Below, one piece after another: positions 21,471-38,339 of a stretch of 64,000 bases of DNA (positions are counted from its first letter, which is position 1; every line of letters starts with the position of its first letter). The stretch is from Castor canadensis. Taxonomy: Eukaryota; Chordata; Mammalia; Rodentia; Castoridae. The translations under genes were made by a program, and so were the position numbers. Location of the stretch: assembly GCF_047511655.1 (NCBI RefSeq), contig NC_133391.1, positions 119,792,384 through 119,856,383 of the forward strand, written 5' to 3'. The notes under the pieces are model-generated. The model did no database searches and was not told the origin of the DNA. It worked only from the letters and a program-made list of their open reading frames with translations.

Positions 21471-21980
21471 CTGATAACTACATATGTGGGGGGTTTCCAC
21501 ACCAATACTCTATTCTCCTACCCTCCAGATGCCAACTGGGTGTCCAAAAATTCAATGAAATTCTCACAGCCCACAGATTAAGAGCCCAGCCTCACAAGCT
21601 GTCCCCCTATACACAGTCAATCACAAGTTCCAGGTCCCCAGCACTTCTGACAAACCAGTTATAAAGCAGAGGTTCCTTCCACTCCCTCCTTGGGTTGAAA
21701 TACTTGCTAAAACAGCTCACAGAACTCAGGAAAACAGCTTGCTTACAATTAACCTGTTTATTTAAAAGGATACTTCTCAGGAACAGTCAGGTAGATGGAG
21801 TACATAGGGCAAAAATTAGAAAAGGGGCACTCTCCAGGTGGACCATCCTCCCAGCACCATATGTCACCAAATCTCATTGTTGGGGTTTTTGAGGCAATTT
21901 CATAACATAGGCACAGTTGATTAAATCCTTGCCTATTAATGACTGAATTCAATCTCCTGCCCCTCCTCTCCCTAGAGGTC
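21471..21980. other. unassigned non-coding sequence
   Basis: Resembles an old repeat in places (CAGCTCACAGAACTCAGGAA), but I cannot name a family. Confidence 0.35.
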
Positions 21981-21994
21981 AAGAGGTGGGGATA
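21981..21994. repeat. left copy of a 14-bp direct repeat
   Basis: AAGAGGTGGGGATA, perfectly repeated at 27,718-27,731. It lies right before a poly(T) run, the expected place for a target duplication at the poly(A) side of a minus-strand retrocopy. Confidence 0.85.
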
Positions 21995-26060
<4,066 letters not shown>

Positions 26061-26063
26061 AGC

Positions 26064-27604
26064 ATAGGATGGAGAAAAGACAGTCTCTTCAACGAATGGT
26101 GCTGGGAAAAGTGGTTATCTGCCTGCAGAAAACTAAAACTAGATCCATGCCTGTCACCCTATGCTAGTATCAAATCAAAGTGGTTTAAGGACCTTAATAC
26201 CAGAACCGAAAACTTGCAGTTAGTATGGGAAAGAGCAGGGAATACTCTGGAAACAATAGGCATAGGCAAGGACTTCCTTAGTAGAACTCCAGCAGCCCAG
26301 CAACTAAGAGAAAGGATGGACAAATGGGACTACATGAAATTAAAAAGCTTCTGCACAACAAAAGAAATGGTCTGTAAACTGAAAAGACCACCCACAGAGT
26401 GGGAGAAAATCTTTGCTAGCTATGAATCAAAGTACTGATAACCAGAATATACAGGGAACTCAAAAAACTAAGCTCCCCTAAAATCAATGAACCAATAAAG
26501 AAATGGGCAACTGAACTAAACAGAACTTTTTCTAAGGAAGACATCCAAATGGCCAAAAAGCACATGAAAAAATGCTCACCATTTGTGGCAATAAGGGAAA
26601 TGCAAATCAAAACCACCTCACCCCTGTTAGAATCAAGAACACCACCACCAACAAATGCTGGAGAGGATGTGGGGAAAAAGGAACCCTCAACACTGCTGGT
26701 GGGAATGTAAACTAGTACAACCACTCTGGAAAACAATATGGAAGCTTCTTAAAAACCTAAATATAGATCTGCCATATGATCCAGCAATACCCGTTGGAGG
26801 AATCTCAAGCTGAGATATGGGACATTGAGGCAGTTAGCAGGAAGCAACAATACCACTCCTAGGGATATACCGGAAGGAATGCAACTCAAGTTATTACAAA
26901 AGCACCTGCCCACCCATGTTTATTGCAGCATATTCACAATAGCCAAGCTATGAAACAGCCAAGATGCCCCACTACTGACAAATGGATCAAGAAAATGTGG
27001 TATTTATACACAATGGAATTTTACTCAGCCACAAAGAAGAATGAAATTTTGTCATTCAAAAGTAAACAGATGGAACTGGAGAACATCATCTTAAGTGAAG
27101 TTAGCCAAGCTCAGAAAGCCAAAAATTGTATGTTCTCCCTCTCATATGCAGATTATAGACCTAAAACAAATGCAGTAATATTATCGGACATGGGTCACAC
27201 GCTAAGGGGAGAATGCAAATGGGAGAAATAGGGAAAGGGACGGAAACCTAAAATTTGAAGGTGGTTGATGTGCTCCCTGTTGAGGAGAGAATATAGTAAT
27301 CTTAAACTGGCAGAGGCCACTATGGGAAAGTAACCAGGAAGTAGTGGAGAGGTCAGGTAGAGATGAACCAATGTGGGTTGTAACACACAAGTGTATAGAA
27401 GCAACACTAGGAATCTCTCTGTATATCTATCGTTATCTCAGACTAGCAAAAATGCGATCTGCTTCTTATTATCACTTATGTTTTCTCTTCAACAAAATTA
27501 GAGAAGAGGGCGGAACAGGTTCTGCCGGGGGGCGGGGGGAGGGTGGCACAAACAATGTACACACATGTAAGTAAATGTAAAAACAATAAAAGAAAAGAAA
27601 AAAA
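26064..27604 (+). mobile_element. 5'-truncated L1 of an older subfamily, joined to the MTFR2 5' UTR
   Basis: Starts GGATGGAGAAAAGACAGTCT and runs through the end of ORF2, the 3' UTR and an A-rich tail near 27,580-27,604. Several frameshifts, and about 60 unrelated bases near 26,791-26,850. The 3' UTR differs from the younger L1s here. Only a short AAGCAT match flanks it, so an independent insertion is not proved. The other explanation is that it was already part of the RNA copied with MTFR2. Confidence 0.85.
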
Positions 27605-27731
27605 GAGAAATAAGCATGAATATTTTACTATTAAAAATCCAAATTTACAAAATAATTACATGATGATTCAAATATTTATTTTATAGAATAAATTTTCCTT
27701 TTCTAAAAGAACAAAAAAAGAGGTGGGGATA
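27605..27731. other. AT-rich segment and right copy of the 14-bp direct repeat
   Basis: 27,605-27,717 is AT-rich with no recognised family. AAGAGGTGGGGATA at 27,718-27,731 repeats 21,981-21,994 exactly. If that pair is a target duplication, this segment is part of the inserted unit. Confidence 0.55.
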
Positions 27732-28059
27732 AAAACCCCAAACTTCTTATCATACCTTCATCTTCCTGGTGACCAGCACCCATCCTGAAGCTATCCAGAA
27801 GGCCCAGCCACCAGCGATCTCATTTGTAAAGCAGAAAGACACAGATCACTCAGGAGAGCTCAGGAGTCTTAGAAACTCTCGTGTCAGGAACTGGGAACCA
27901 AGAACAAGTATTATAACAAAAGGTGTTCCCATCATTCTGTCACTATGAAAATTACAAGGGTTTTAGGAAGTTTGAGCCAAGAACCAGGGAAAAAGATCAA
28001 ATATTAAAACAACAGATACCCAATATTTTCAGCATAATTTGTTGAAAAGAATATTTTTT
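27732..28059. other. unassigned non-coding sequence
   Basis: No gene or nameable repeat; it continues the sequence left of 21,980 if the large insertion is removed. Confidence 0.35.
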
Positions 28060-28106
28060 TGGTGGTACTGGGATTTGAACTCAGAGTCCTACACTTGCTA
28101 GGCAGG
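28060..28106 (-). mobile_element. tRNA-like SINE fragment, antisense
   Basis: GGTGGTACTGGGATTTGAAC is the reverse of the tRNA-arm 3' end of the local SINE, and CTTGCTAGGCAGG that of the anticodon-arm region. Truncated. Confidence 0.75.
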
Positions 28107-29227
28107 TAAAAAAGAATACTCTTTATCCACTTTACACCCTTGTTAAAAATAAACTTTATAGAGCTATCGTTTGGGAAAGTATATATGTATATAATATATG
28201 TATACACACGTGCACATGCACTCTGCACATGTGGATAAATGCACACACACCATTAGGTCTTTTGATCTACATACATATCCTTTCACCTTTCATCATGCTC
28301 TCTCAATTATTGTATCTTTGTATTATATCTAGAAAGAAGATAGTGTAAGTACTACAACTGTTCTTTTAAAAAATTACTTTGGCAAATCTTGCTCCCTTGC
28401 TTTTCTACATAAACTTTAGAATCATATTAATAATTTCCATGAAAGTGCCAGCTTTCTTTTGATTAAGATTGCTCTGAGTTTATAGACTAATTTGGAGATA
28501 ATCGATATCTTAACAATACTGAGTTTTCTAATACGTGTACATCTGACATTGTTTTGAGTTTTCAGCATGCAAACGCAGCTAATATTTGTAAGATCTCTAG
28601 AATTTTATGCCTTATATACTCTAAGTGATACTAATTTTTATATTTCTATTTCCAAATGTTTGTTGCTAGTAAATAGAAGTACATTTGATTTTTATATTGG
28701 ATTGATAGCCTGTGATCTTGCTAATTTCACTTATAAGCTCTAATAGAATCTTTGTAGTTTTTGGAGGTAAGAGATTGCATATGCAATCATGTTGTTTATA
28801 AAGAAAGAAACTCTTATTTTACTTTTTTCTCTTGCCTTGTACCGGTGAGGACCTCGCATATGATATGGAATAGGAATAAGAGGAATGGACATTCTTGCTT
28901 CATTCTCAGTCTCAGGGGAGAATTATTCAGCCTTTCTCTATTAATTATGATATTAGCTGTAGAGTTCTCATAAGTGCTTTTTTAAATCAATTTGAGGAAG
29001 TTACCTTTATCACTTTTCTGAGAGTTTTTAACATGAAGATATATTGAGTTTTTTTCAAGTAATTCTGCATCAGTAGAGTTTTTTTTTTTTGTTTTAGCCT
29101 ATTAATAAGGTGAAATTGATTTATTTGTAAAGACTGAAACCTTACATTCCCAGGGTAAAGCCCATTTGGTAAGATATATATTCTTGTAGTATATTTCTGG
29201 ATTCAATCTGCAAATATTTTATTAACG

Positions 29228-29235
<8 letters not shown>

Positions 29236-29258
<23 letters not shown>

Positions 29259-30218
29259 GTTTTACTTTGTTTTGTTTTTTTTTACTTGCTTCCAATTCTT
29301 TTTTTTCCTTCATTTTTTTTATTGTTTTATTATTCATATGTGCATACAAGGCTTGGGTCATTTCTCTTCCCTGCCCCCATCCCCTCCCTTACCACCCACT
29401 CCGCCCCCTCCCTCTCCCCACCAACCCCTCGATACCTGGCAGAAACTATTTTGCCCTTATCTCTAATTTTGTTGAAGAGAGAGTATAAGCAATAATAGGA
29501 AGGAACAAGGGTTTTTGCTAGCTGAGATAAGGATAGCTATACAGGGAGTTGACTCACATTAATTTCCTGTGCGTGTGTGTTACCTTCTAGGTTCTTTTTG
29601 ATCTAACCTTTTTTCTAGTTCCTGGTCCCCTTCTCCTATTGGCCTCAGTTGCTTTTAAGGTATCTGCTTTAGTTTCTCTGTGTTAAGGGCAACAAATGCT
29701 AGCTAGTTTTTTAGGTGTCTTACCTATCCTCACCCCTCCCTTGTGTGCTCTTGCTTTTATCATGTGCTCAAAGTCCAAACCCATTGTTGTGTTTGCCCTT
29801 GATCTAATGTCCACATATGAGGGAGAACATACGATTTTTGGTCTTTTGGGCCAGGCTAACCTCACTCAGAATGATGTTCTCCAATTCTATCCATTTACCA
29901 GCGAATGATAACATTTCGTTCTTCTTCATGGCTGCATAAAATTCCATTGTGTATAGATACCACATTTTCTTAATCCATTCATCAGTGGTGGGGCATCTTG
30001 GCTGTTTCCATAACTTGGCTATTGTGAATAGTGCTATAATAAACATGGGTGTGCAGGTGCCTCTGGAGTAACCTGTGTCACAGTCTTTTGGGTATATCCC
30101 CAGAGTGGTATTGCTGGATCAAATGGTAGATCAATGTTTAGATTTTTAAGTAGCCTCCATATTTTTTTCCAGAGTGGTTGTACTAGTTTACATTCCCACC
30201 AACAGTGTAAGAGGGTTC
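29236..30218 (-). mobile_element. 5'-truncated young L1, antisense, with 16-bp target duplication
   Basis: Reverse of the L1 3' end, closely matching 23,440-24,340. The tail side begins with (TTTTG)n and poly(T), and the 5' end is at GAGGGTTC. TATTAACGATTTTTGT (29,220-29,235) and TATTAAGGATTTTTGT (30,219-30,234) are a target duplication with one change. Inserted into an older L1. Confidence 0.93.
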
Positions 30219-30318
30219 TATTAAGGATTTTTGTGTCTATGTTCCTGGGGTATATTGGTCTTTAGAGTTTCCCGTACTATAATGACTATGTATACTTTTG
30301 GTATCCAGACACTATTGG

Positions 30319-30542
30319 TACTAGGCACCAATGCTAACACCTGTAATCCTAGCTACTTGGGAGGCTAAGATCAGGAGGATCTCAATTTGAGGCCAGCCTG
30401 GGCAAACAATTTGCGAGACCCTACCTCCAAAATAACCAGAGTAAAATGGACTGGAAGTGTGGCTCAAGCAGTAGAATGCCTGCTTTGCAAGCCCTGAAGC
30501 CCTGAGTTCAAACCCCAGTCCCACCAAAAAAGAAAAGAAAAA
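30319..30542 (+). mobile_element. composite SINE
   Basis: CACCTGTAATCCTAGCTACT and GAGGCCAGCCTGGGCAAAC (7SL-like arm), then GTGTGGCTCAAGCAGTAG and GAGTTCAAACCCCAGTCCC (tRNA-like arm with B box), then an A-rich tail. A good representative copy of the local family. Confidence 0.92.
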
Positions 30543-30739
30543 CACTGCTCATTTCATAAAACAAGTTGAAATTTTTTCTTCCTCTATTTTCTGGAAGAAT
30601 TTCTTTAGAACTAGTGTTATTTCTAGGCTAGCACTCTACCATAGGAGCCATACCTCCAGCAGAACTGGTATTATTTCTTCCTTAAGTGTTTAGAAAATTC
30701 ACCGGAAGCTCTCTATATTAATTGCTACATTTAAAAATG

Positions 30740-32830
30740 CCTCTTAAAACAATAAACATGGAAGTCCTACCCAGAGATTGATTAGGCAAGAGAAATAAAT
30801 AAAAGTCATCCAAATTAGAAAGGGGGAAGTCAAACTATCTCTATTTACAGACAACTTGATCTTACAGAAAACGCTAATGTTTCCACTACAAAAACCTCTT
30901 AGTATTGATAAATTCAGTAAAGTTGCAGGATATGAGATTAACACTCAAAAATCAACAGACTTCTAACATCAACAAACTAGCTGAAAAAGAAATCAAGAAA
31001 AGAATCCCACAACAGCTACAAACACACACACACATACACACAGAGAAAAACCCAGAAATAAATTTAAGCTAAGAGGTAAAAGAACAGTGAAACCTATGAA
31101 AGCCAATAAAGGAAATAGAAGAGGACACACAGAAAAATGAAGACAGCCCATGTTCATGGATTGGAAGAATTAATATTATTAAAATGCCCATACTACCAAA
31201 GCAATCTATAGTGTCAATATATTGAAATTCTAGTGATATTCTCACAGAAATAGAAAGAAATCCTAAAACTCATATGCAATTACAAATGACTTCAAACAGT
31301 CAAAGCAATCCTTGCCAAAAACGAACAAACCTGAAGGCATCACAGTATCTGACTTCAAAACATACGATAAGACTATATTAACCAAAACAGCATGGTAAAA
31401 ACAGATACATAGACCAATGAAACAGATGAATTCAGAACTAGAACCATGTATTTATAGCCAACTGATTTGTGACAATGGCACCAAAAACATACACTGGAGA
31501 AAGAACAATCTCTTTAATAAATAGTTCCAAGAAAACTGAATATCCATATGCAGAAGAAGAAAACTAGACCCTTCTCTCTCACCATATAAAAATCAAGTAA
31601 AAACCAATCGAAGACTTAAATATAAGACAAAAGAAATCATGCAAAAAATGGTTCAAGACATTGGTCTGGGAAGAAAAATTTGGATATAACTTCAAAAGCA
31701 CAGGCAAGAAAAGCAAAACCTAACAAATGTGATTGCATCAACCTAAAAAGCTTCTGCATAGCAAAGAATGAAGAGGAAATCTACAACATAGAAGGAAATA
31801 CTCAAAACTGTACATCTAATAAGGGGTTAACATCCAGAATATACAAGGAACTCAAATAGTTGAATAGCAACTCATCATCATCATCATCTAATTTAAAAAT
31901 GAAAAGAACTATAGACAACGCCCCTAAGAAAACACACAAATGGTCCACAAGTACATGAAGAAACGCTCAACATCACTGATCATCAGGGAGCTGCAAATCA
32001 CAATGAGGGAGCACTCCATGCCATCAGAAAGACAAACGATAACAAATGCTGGCAAGGATATAGAAAAGTGGAAACTCATACTCTATAAGAATATAAATTC
32101 GTTCAGTCACTAGGAAAAGAGTATGCAACTTCCTCAAAAAATTTGTAATAGGGGCTTGGATGTGTGGCTCACGCAGTAGACCCCTTGCCTAGCAAGCACA
32201 AAGTCCTGGGTTCAAACTCCAGTACCTCCAAAAACAAACAAATAAATAAGTAAATAAATAAATGAAATAGGCTACCATATAATCTAGCAATCCCACAACT
32301 GAGTGTGTATTCAAAGGATATGAAATTAGTGTGTGGAACAGATACCTGCATTCCCATGCTTATAACAGCACCATTCTCAATAGCCAAGATGTTGAATCCA
32401 TCTAAGTCTCCACAACAGATGGAATGGAATATTAGCTAGCCACAAAAAAGAATGACACTCTGTCATTTGCAGCAACATGAACGTGACCAGAGGACATTAG
32501 GTTAAGTGAAATCAAATACTTCATGTTCTCACTTATATGTGAAAGTTTAAAACGTTGATCTCAAAGAAGCAGAGCCTGGTATACTAGTTACCAAAGCTGG
32601 AAAGGATGGGGGATGGAGAAAGATGTTAATACATATAGGTACAGTAGGAGAACTACAGTAAAGAGGAAGTTGAATCCTCCCAACACAAATGAGAAATGTT
32701 TGAGATGATGGACATGCCAATTTTCCTGATGCACTTATTACACATCATATGCGCACATTGAAATAATACAGTGCACCCCATCAAAATGCACAATTATGTG
32801 TTGGTTATTTTTTTAATTACTTAAACAAAA
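30740..32830 (+). mobile_element. L1 3' part, older subfamily
   Basis: ORF2-like text such as TTTACAGACAACTTGATCTT, GCAGGATATGAGATTAACAC, ACAACCACAACAGC-type repeats and AACCAAAACAGCATGGTA runs through to a 3' end near 32,830 (GTGTGTGGAACAGATACCTG, GAAATAATACAGTGCACCCC). Heavily mutated. A tRNA-like SINE is inserted at 32,152-32,265. Confidence 0.85.
32152..32265 (+). mobile_element. tRNA-like SINE
   Basis: GTGTGGCTCACGCAGTAG and GGGTTCAAACTCCAGTACC, then an (AAAT)n-type tail. Inserted in the old L1. Confidence 0.9.
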
Positions 32831-32837
32831 CATTATG

Positions 32838-33314
32838 CACTCTCAGTTTCTCTGGGTCAGGAATTTGGTGGCAACTTAACTGGGTGGTTCTGACTGAAGG
32901 TTTTTGAGATGGTAGTTTTGCTATCAATGAGGCAAGAGTCATCTGACAACTTGACCTTTAGGATCTGCTTCCACGCTCACTCCCACGGTTGTTGGCAGAC
33001 TTCAGTTCCTCAGGGTCAGTGGGCTGAGGGCCTCTTTCTCACCACGTCATGTGCGCCTTCTCCCTAGGGCTGCTCACAGCATGACGGTGTGCTCTGCCTA
33101 GTGTAATGAGAGGAACACCCAAAATGGAAGCCATGTTCTTTTTTTTTTTAATCAGCTAATGTCATAGGTGATACCCATCACTTCTGCTATATTCTATTTG
33201 TAAGAAGTAAGGTTGACACTCCTTTTCATACACAAGGAGAGGGGAAAAAAACAATGATGGGAGTACCAAGAGGTGGGGAGAGTTGGGGGCCGTCTTAGAG
33301 ACTGCCCACCACAG
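32838..33314 (-). repeat. old MaLR-like LTR, antisense
   Basis: CAGTTTCTCTGGGTCAGGAA, GTTGTTGGCAGACTTCAGTT and GCCGTCTTAGAGACTGCC mark the reverse of an ancient LTR-like family. The plus-strand copy at 35,937-36,487 is the same family, and 54,512-54,985 is another antisense copy. Family name is tentative. Confidence 0.7.
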
Positions 33315-33319
33315 CATTC

Positions 33320-34117
33320 ATGCCAAGGATTTTCCTTTCAATTCCCTTCATGTATGCAGACTCTTCCAGTTTATTTGTTTTTGAGTGAGATTTGGTTGTT
33401 TATGTCTTTTAGGGAATTTATCCATTTTGTCTAAATTATCACAAATTTGTTTGCATGAAGTTGTTCCCATTATTTCATTATTGTCTTTATTGCCATCTGT
33501 AGCGACAGCCCCTCTTTTGTTCCTCATGTAGGTAATTTGGGGGCTCACTCTTTTTTCTTGGTCATTTTGAATAGTGGTTTATTCATTTTCTTCATCTTTT
33601 CAAAGAATCACTTCTATATTTCATTGATTTTTCTGCTTTTTTGTTTTATTAATTTCTGTTATCTATATTATTTACTTCCTTCTTTCTATAATAAGACTAA
33701 ATTTATTCAATACCCTAGTAAAAGTTTTTATTATAAGTATCCAACAGTATAAAAAGTATAAAACAGATTTGTAGATTTCTGATATATTAATACAAACCAC
33801 ATGACCACACACTGTAATCCTACAGGCAAAGAGAGGAGAAAGGGGAAAAAAGAAGACTGCAGTTGAGGTCTAGTAATTAATAAACAAATAAAGAAGTAGA
33901 AGTGGTCCATATTATAGTATATTCTACCACCAATATATACAAAAAAATTCAAAATAACAGGAGGGTGATAATGGCTGAAGTCTTGTAATTCACCTCAAAG
34001 GCCTAGGAGAGCCAACCCAACTCACTGTGCACCACTAATGCGGTGACTTGTAACATGTAGGATTTTTCCCAAAAGGAAGGGATATAAAATGTTGCTTAGA
34101 TTAAGAACTATAAAACT
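33320..34117 (-). mobile_element. old L1 ORF2 fragment, antisense (mainly to 33,720)
   Basis: CTTCCAGTTTATTTGTTTTT-type, T-rich antisense ORF2 text to about 33,720. The rest to 34,117 is unassigned AT-rich sequence. Similar antisense L1 text resumes at 34,430. Confidence 0.55.
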
Positions 34118-34283
34118 CTACTCAGGAGGCAGTGATCAGAAGGATCGCAGTTCAAAGTCAGACCAGGCAAATAGTTCCACAAGACCCTATCTTGAAAAAT
34201 CCTTCACAAAAAATAGGCCTGGTGCAGTGACTCAAGATGAAGGCTCTGAGTTCAAGCCCCAGTACTGAAAAAAAAAAAAAAAA
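34118..34283 (+). mobile_element. composite SINE, 5'-truncated
   Basis: CTACTCAGGAGGCAGTGATC (7SL-like) then GGTGCAGTGACTCAAGATG and GAGTTCAAGCCCCAGTACTG (tRNA-like), then a long A run. Confidence 0.85.
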
Positions 34284-34429
34284 CTATACGGTGTTCACAA
34301 AAAGTGGTTCACTCCTTATCGTGATACTATCTAATCTTTAAAATCCAGGTTTAAAAGTAAGCACTGAGTCTGATTATCATAAGACAGCTCCTTCCCTCAT
34401 TATGAAACTGGCACTTTTTTTCCTGAACT

Positions 34430-35930
34430 TTTAGAAAAGAGGTAATGCATTTACTTCCTCCTTCTTGATTAGGATTTCTTTTGCTTTTTTCTAATTCCTT
34501 GCAGTAGGAGCTTAATTGATTGACTTGATACTTTTTCTATTTTCTAATAAATATAGGCATTTAATTCTATAAAACTTCCTCTTGCCCCTTCTTTCTTCTT
34601 TAGTTCTTTCTGACAAATGCTATTATGTTGTGTTTGCATGGTTACACTTACATCATCTTTCTACTTGTTTTCTATTCATGACATCTAATCAGTGTTTCCA
34701 TTTTTCTCTTTTTATGCTTCTTTTGAATCAGTTGAATATTTCCCATAATTTTATTTCCAGAGTTGACATCTTAGTTACATCTCTTTTTAAAACTTTTTTG
34801 TTTCCTTAGAATTTATAGTATACATTTTTGTTCATCACAGTTTACTTTCAAATTATATTATACTAATTGATAATAGTACAAATACCTTATAATAGTATCC
34901 TTAAAATTCTTCTCTACCACATTTTGTGCTATAGTTTTCTTTTTATATGTGTTATAAATCCTATAATGTAATGTTATAAATTTTTCTTTATATAGTAATC
35001 TTTTACAGCAATGGAAAATAATAAGAAAAAGCATTATATATATATATCTTTTACCTCTTTTGAAGTTCTTTATTTCTTTGTGTGACTCTGAGTTTCTACC
35101 TGGCATAATATTTCCACAATTTTCAGAATTTCTTTGTAATACTTTTCTTTTGACAATTATTTCAGCTCTTCTTCTGGAAAAGTTTTTTCTTTATATTCAA
35201 CCATGAAGAGTATTTTCTCTCATTATAGAATTCCAGGCTACTAAGGGTTTTTTTTTTTTTTCCAGTTGTTTAAGATGTCATTCTTCTGTCTTCTGATTCA
35301 CAAATTTCTGATGACAATCTGTTATATTTCTCATTATTGTTCTCTGACTCTGAAATTTTCTCTTCACCTTGGTCTTCAGCAGTTTGGCTATAATAAGTCG
35401 TGTGTATGTGTGTATGTGTGTGTGTGTGTGTGTGTGGTGTTCATCTTGCCTGGGGTTCTCTGTGCTTCCATTCAAAGTTCCACAATTCTTATATATCGTG
35501 TTCTTTCCATGTTTTACTCTGAATTTGCATTTCAGTGTGGATTGTTCCTATTGTCCTATTTTCAAGTCACTGAGTGTTTTTCCAACAATGCTGATCTGCT
35601 GATGGACCTGTAAAAATAATTTTTCATTTCAGATATTGTGTTTGTATTTATTTATAGCAATTTCATTTGATTCTTCCTTATAGTTTCCTTCTCTTTACTG
35701 CCATTCCCTATTTGTTCATGCATGTTGCTCATGTGTTCTACTTGATTCTTTAACATATTACTCATAGCTAAAATTCCTATGTATTTATTCCATCTGGATC
35801 ATCTGAGTTTTTTCTGTTAATTACTTCATCAGTTGACAATGTATTAGAATTTTCTTGTCTCTCTGTGTGCCTTGTAATTATATTGAGTGCCAGACACTCT
35901 ACATACAATAGTAGAGACCATGTTATATAG
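34430..35930 (-). mobile_element. old LINE-derived sequence, antisense
   Basis: 34,430-34,830 continues antisense L1 ORF2-like text (GGAGCTTAATTGATTGACTT). Beyond about 35,200 it is T-rich and resembles still older LINE sequence but cannot be firmly named. A (TG)n microsatellite lies at 35,399-35,437. Confidence 0.5.
35399..35437. repeat. (TG)n microsatellite
   Basis: Runs of GTGTGTATGTGTG and a near-perfect TG core. Frames across it are artefacts. Confidence 0.9.
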
Positions 35931-35936
35931 TATTTG

Positions 35937-36487
35937 TGATGGATAGATTCTAAAATAGCCCATCAATTAACCCCACTTCCTGGTATCCACACCTTTGTGT
36001 TATTCCCTTCCTTTGAGAGTGAACAGACACTATGATTTAACTTCTAATAGAATTTGACAAAGATAATGGGATATGACTTTTGCAATTATATTCTATAATG
36101 ACTTCCTTTTTACTTTCAGACTGTCTTGCATGTATTGATTAACAAATAGCTATATTGGGAGGCACATATGGTAAGAAACTGAGGGCTGCTTCCAGCCAAC
36201 AGTCAACAAGAAAATGAGGCCCTCAGTTCAGCAGGCTACAAGAAACTGAATCCTGCCAGCAACTGTGTGAACTTGGAAGTAGATCCTTCCTCTTTCAAGC
36301 TTTCAGATGAGACCTCAGCTCTGAGTAACACCTTAACACATCGATTACATGAGAAACCTTGACGCATAATCCCCAATTAAGTCATGCCTAGATTCCTGAC
36401 CCTCAGAAACTGTGAGGTAATAAATTGTGCTGTTTAAGTCACTGAGTTTCTTGATATTGTTATGTAGTGACATATAACCAATACAGA
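35937..36487 (+). repeat. old MaLR-like LTR, nearly full length
   Basis: Begins near TGTGATGGATAGATTCTAAA and ends near GACATATAACCAATACAG. A degraded poly(A) signal region reads GAGGTAATAAATTGTGCTG. Related to the antisense copies at 32,838 and 54,512 and to the fragment at 38,340. Confidence 0.7.
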
Positions 36488-37889
36488 TTTATACCTGGAA
36501 ATAGGCAAACCTCCTGTTCTGTTAAGTCATCAGTGTAAGGAAGCTTTAAGGAACACTCTTGCCTGAGTTATACTCAAGAATTCTGATTTAAGTGATCTGA
36601 CCTGTGACCTGAGTATTAAACTTTTCAAAACTCCTTATATGATTTTAATGCGAAGCAAAGTTTGAGAACCACTGCAAAAAGGCAATTTTTTACATTTCCT
36701 TTTTTTTTCAGCTTTTTTTTTTTTGTTATTCTCAGATTTCCTCCTACAAATCATTTGTTGCAATACTGACTTTTTGGCCTGCCTGAATATGTTTAATCCT
36801 TCCTTCTCTTGTACATATCCACTCTTTAATGCTTTGTTCCAATTAGATAGCATTTATAAACACAGACATTCATAAGATATCATAGACGGTGACACTCAGA
36901 AAAAGAATAAGTAAGTCTCTGTGACTCCTGTCCTTTGACCCAATGTACTCAGTTGGCAGCATCTGCGAGGAGTGGGGGAGGGAGGAACTGGAAATCTGGA
37001 ATAAAATATAGCATTTTTGGCCCATAAGTGACACATCCTGGCACTGCCTAAGAAGTTTCAAGAGTCCATGAAGTATCCTAGAGCATAACATGTAACAGAA
37101 TACGAGCCACCATCAGAAAATGCTGGGTGTGTACCATCATCTCCCAGTAAATGCTGGATCTGAAATTTTTTGGAGAACGCCGTGGAGTTACTCCTTCCCT
37201 TGAGAAACCATCACACAATGATCGTTACTTCCTTAATGCCTGTATTTAAGGGCATATGTCCATGTATGTATAGTATATAGAAGTTTCAAATTGTTATTTC
37301 AATAGTTAGAATGACTGGTGGCTAATTTGACCTAGCTGATAAATGTGTTTCTGATTTGTCCTTGCAATAAGTCACAGGCAACACTAGACAGAAATCTGCC
37401 CAGGGTCATGTGATTACATACTATGTTAATGGTTTGAGACCATGAAGCCCTCACGTCAAGGGCATAATAACCTGACTCGGCAGAGAAACCTATCCTGGCC
37501 AGAGGCCAAGGGGACAGCTGACAAGGAACCTTGCCTCAACTTGCACGAATGCAACTGACTTCCTTCTCTGCTCCGTGGCATCCTGCCTTCTGACCTCCCA
37601 CCCCGGAGGACCTCACTGCCCATCCCAGGCTCTGCTGAAGACTGAATGATCATGGTCTGCCCTCCCCAGCCACAGCTGCTAAACTGTGCTAGAGGTTAGA
37701 CATTGATTTATTGCTTACTTGCTGTTAAAATTGACCTACATAAAAAGGAAAGTCATTTAAACAGTACCTTGCTGTGACAGTTTTTATCTCTTTTTAACCC
37801 TTCTCTTGAATAAAAAAAACCTTGAGATTTAAGTACTTCCCACAGAGCTAAACTGCCCTGTGCCCTACGGAAGTGGCTTCTATCTGAGG
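36488..37889. other. unassigned non-coding sequence
   Basis: No gene or nameable repeat. A 65-codon antisense frame at 37,456-37,653 and others like it show no domain. Confidence 0.35.
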
Positions 37890-38055
37890 CAGAGGACTTA
37901 GCGGTTGAGAACATGCATTGGGCATTAACAGAATAAGGTTTCCCAGCTGGGCCATATACTAGCTTTATGAGTCTTGCACAAGGCTTAACCTCACTAGCCT
38001 CTGCTTTCTCATCTTCAAGAATGTGCTAAATACTCAATGAATAGGAACTACTATC
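37890..38055 (-). repeat. MIR SINE, antisense
   Basis: TGGGCCATATACTAGCTTTA, CCTCTGCTTTCTCATCTTCA are the reverse of the MIR core. Confidence 0.7.
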
Positions 38056-38339
38056 ATTGTTATTTACACTCAGAGGTTGATCTGTCCAGACATGTTTTAT
38101 AAACCAGGTTACAGTTCACCCAGATCTTTGTTCCTGTCCATTCCCTCAAAGAAGAGCTCAAGCCCAGGAAAGAAACTTCACTGATCCTCATCTACCCATT
38201 CCCATATTTCTGTGCATGGAAGTAAAAATTGCCACATGTTCTTAACAAGTGCTTATTACATGTGCAAAACATACTACCAGGTGCAGTAGGAGACAGAAAC
38301 ACACAGGACATGTGAGCAAGGAAGAGATCCTTCTTCATC

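Larger units (their letters stand above)
28270..30715 (-). mobile_element. old L1 fragment, antisense, hosting a younger L1 and a SINE
   Basis: Antisense ORF2-like text (ATTGGATTGATAGCCTGTGA, GGGTAAAGCCCATTTGGTAA) is split by the L1 at 29,236-30,218 and resumes at 30,219-30,318, then after the SINE (30,319-30,542). It carries many changes and no open ORF2. Confidence 0.75.

Noticed and set aside
30319-30542. target duplication around this SINE
   Set aside because: Only ACACT matches on the two sides, too short to claim.
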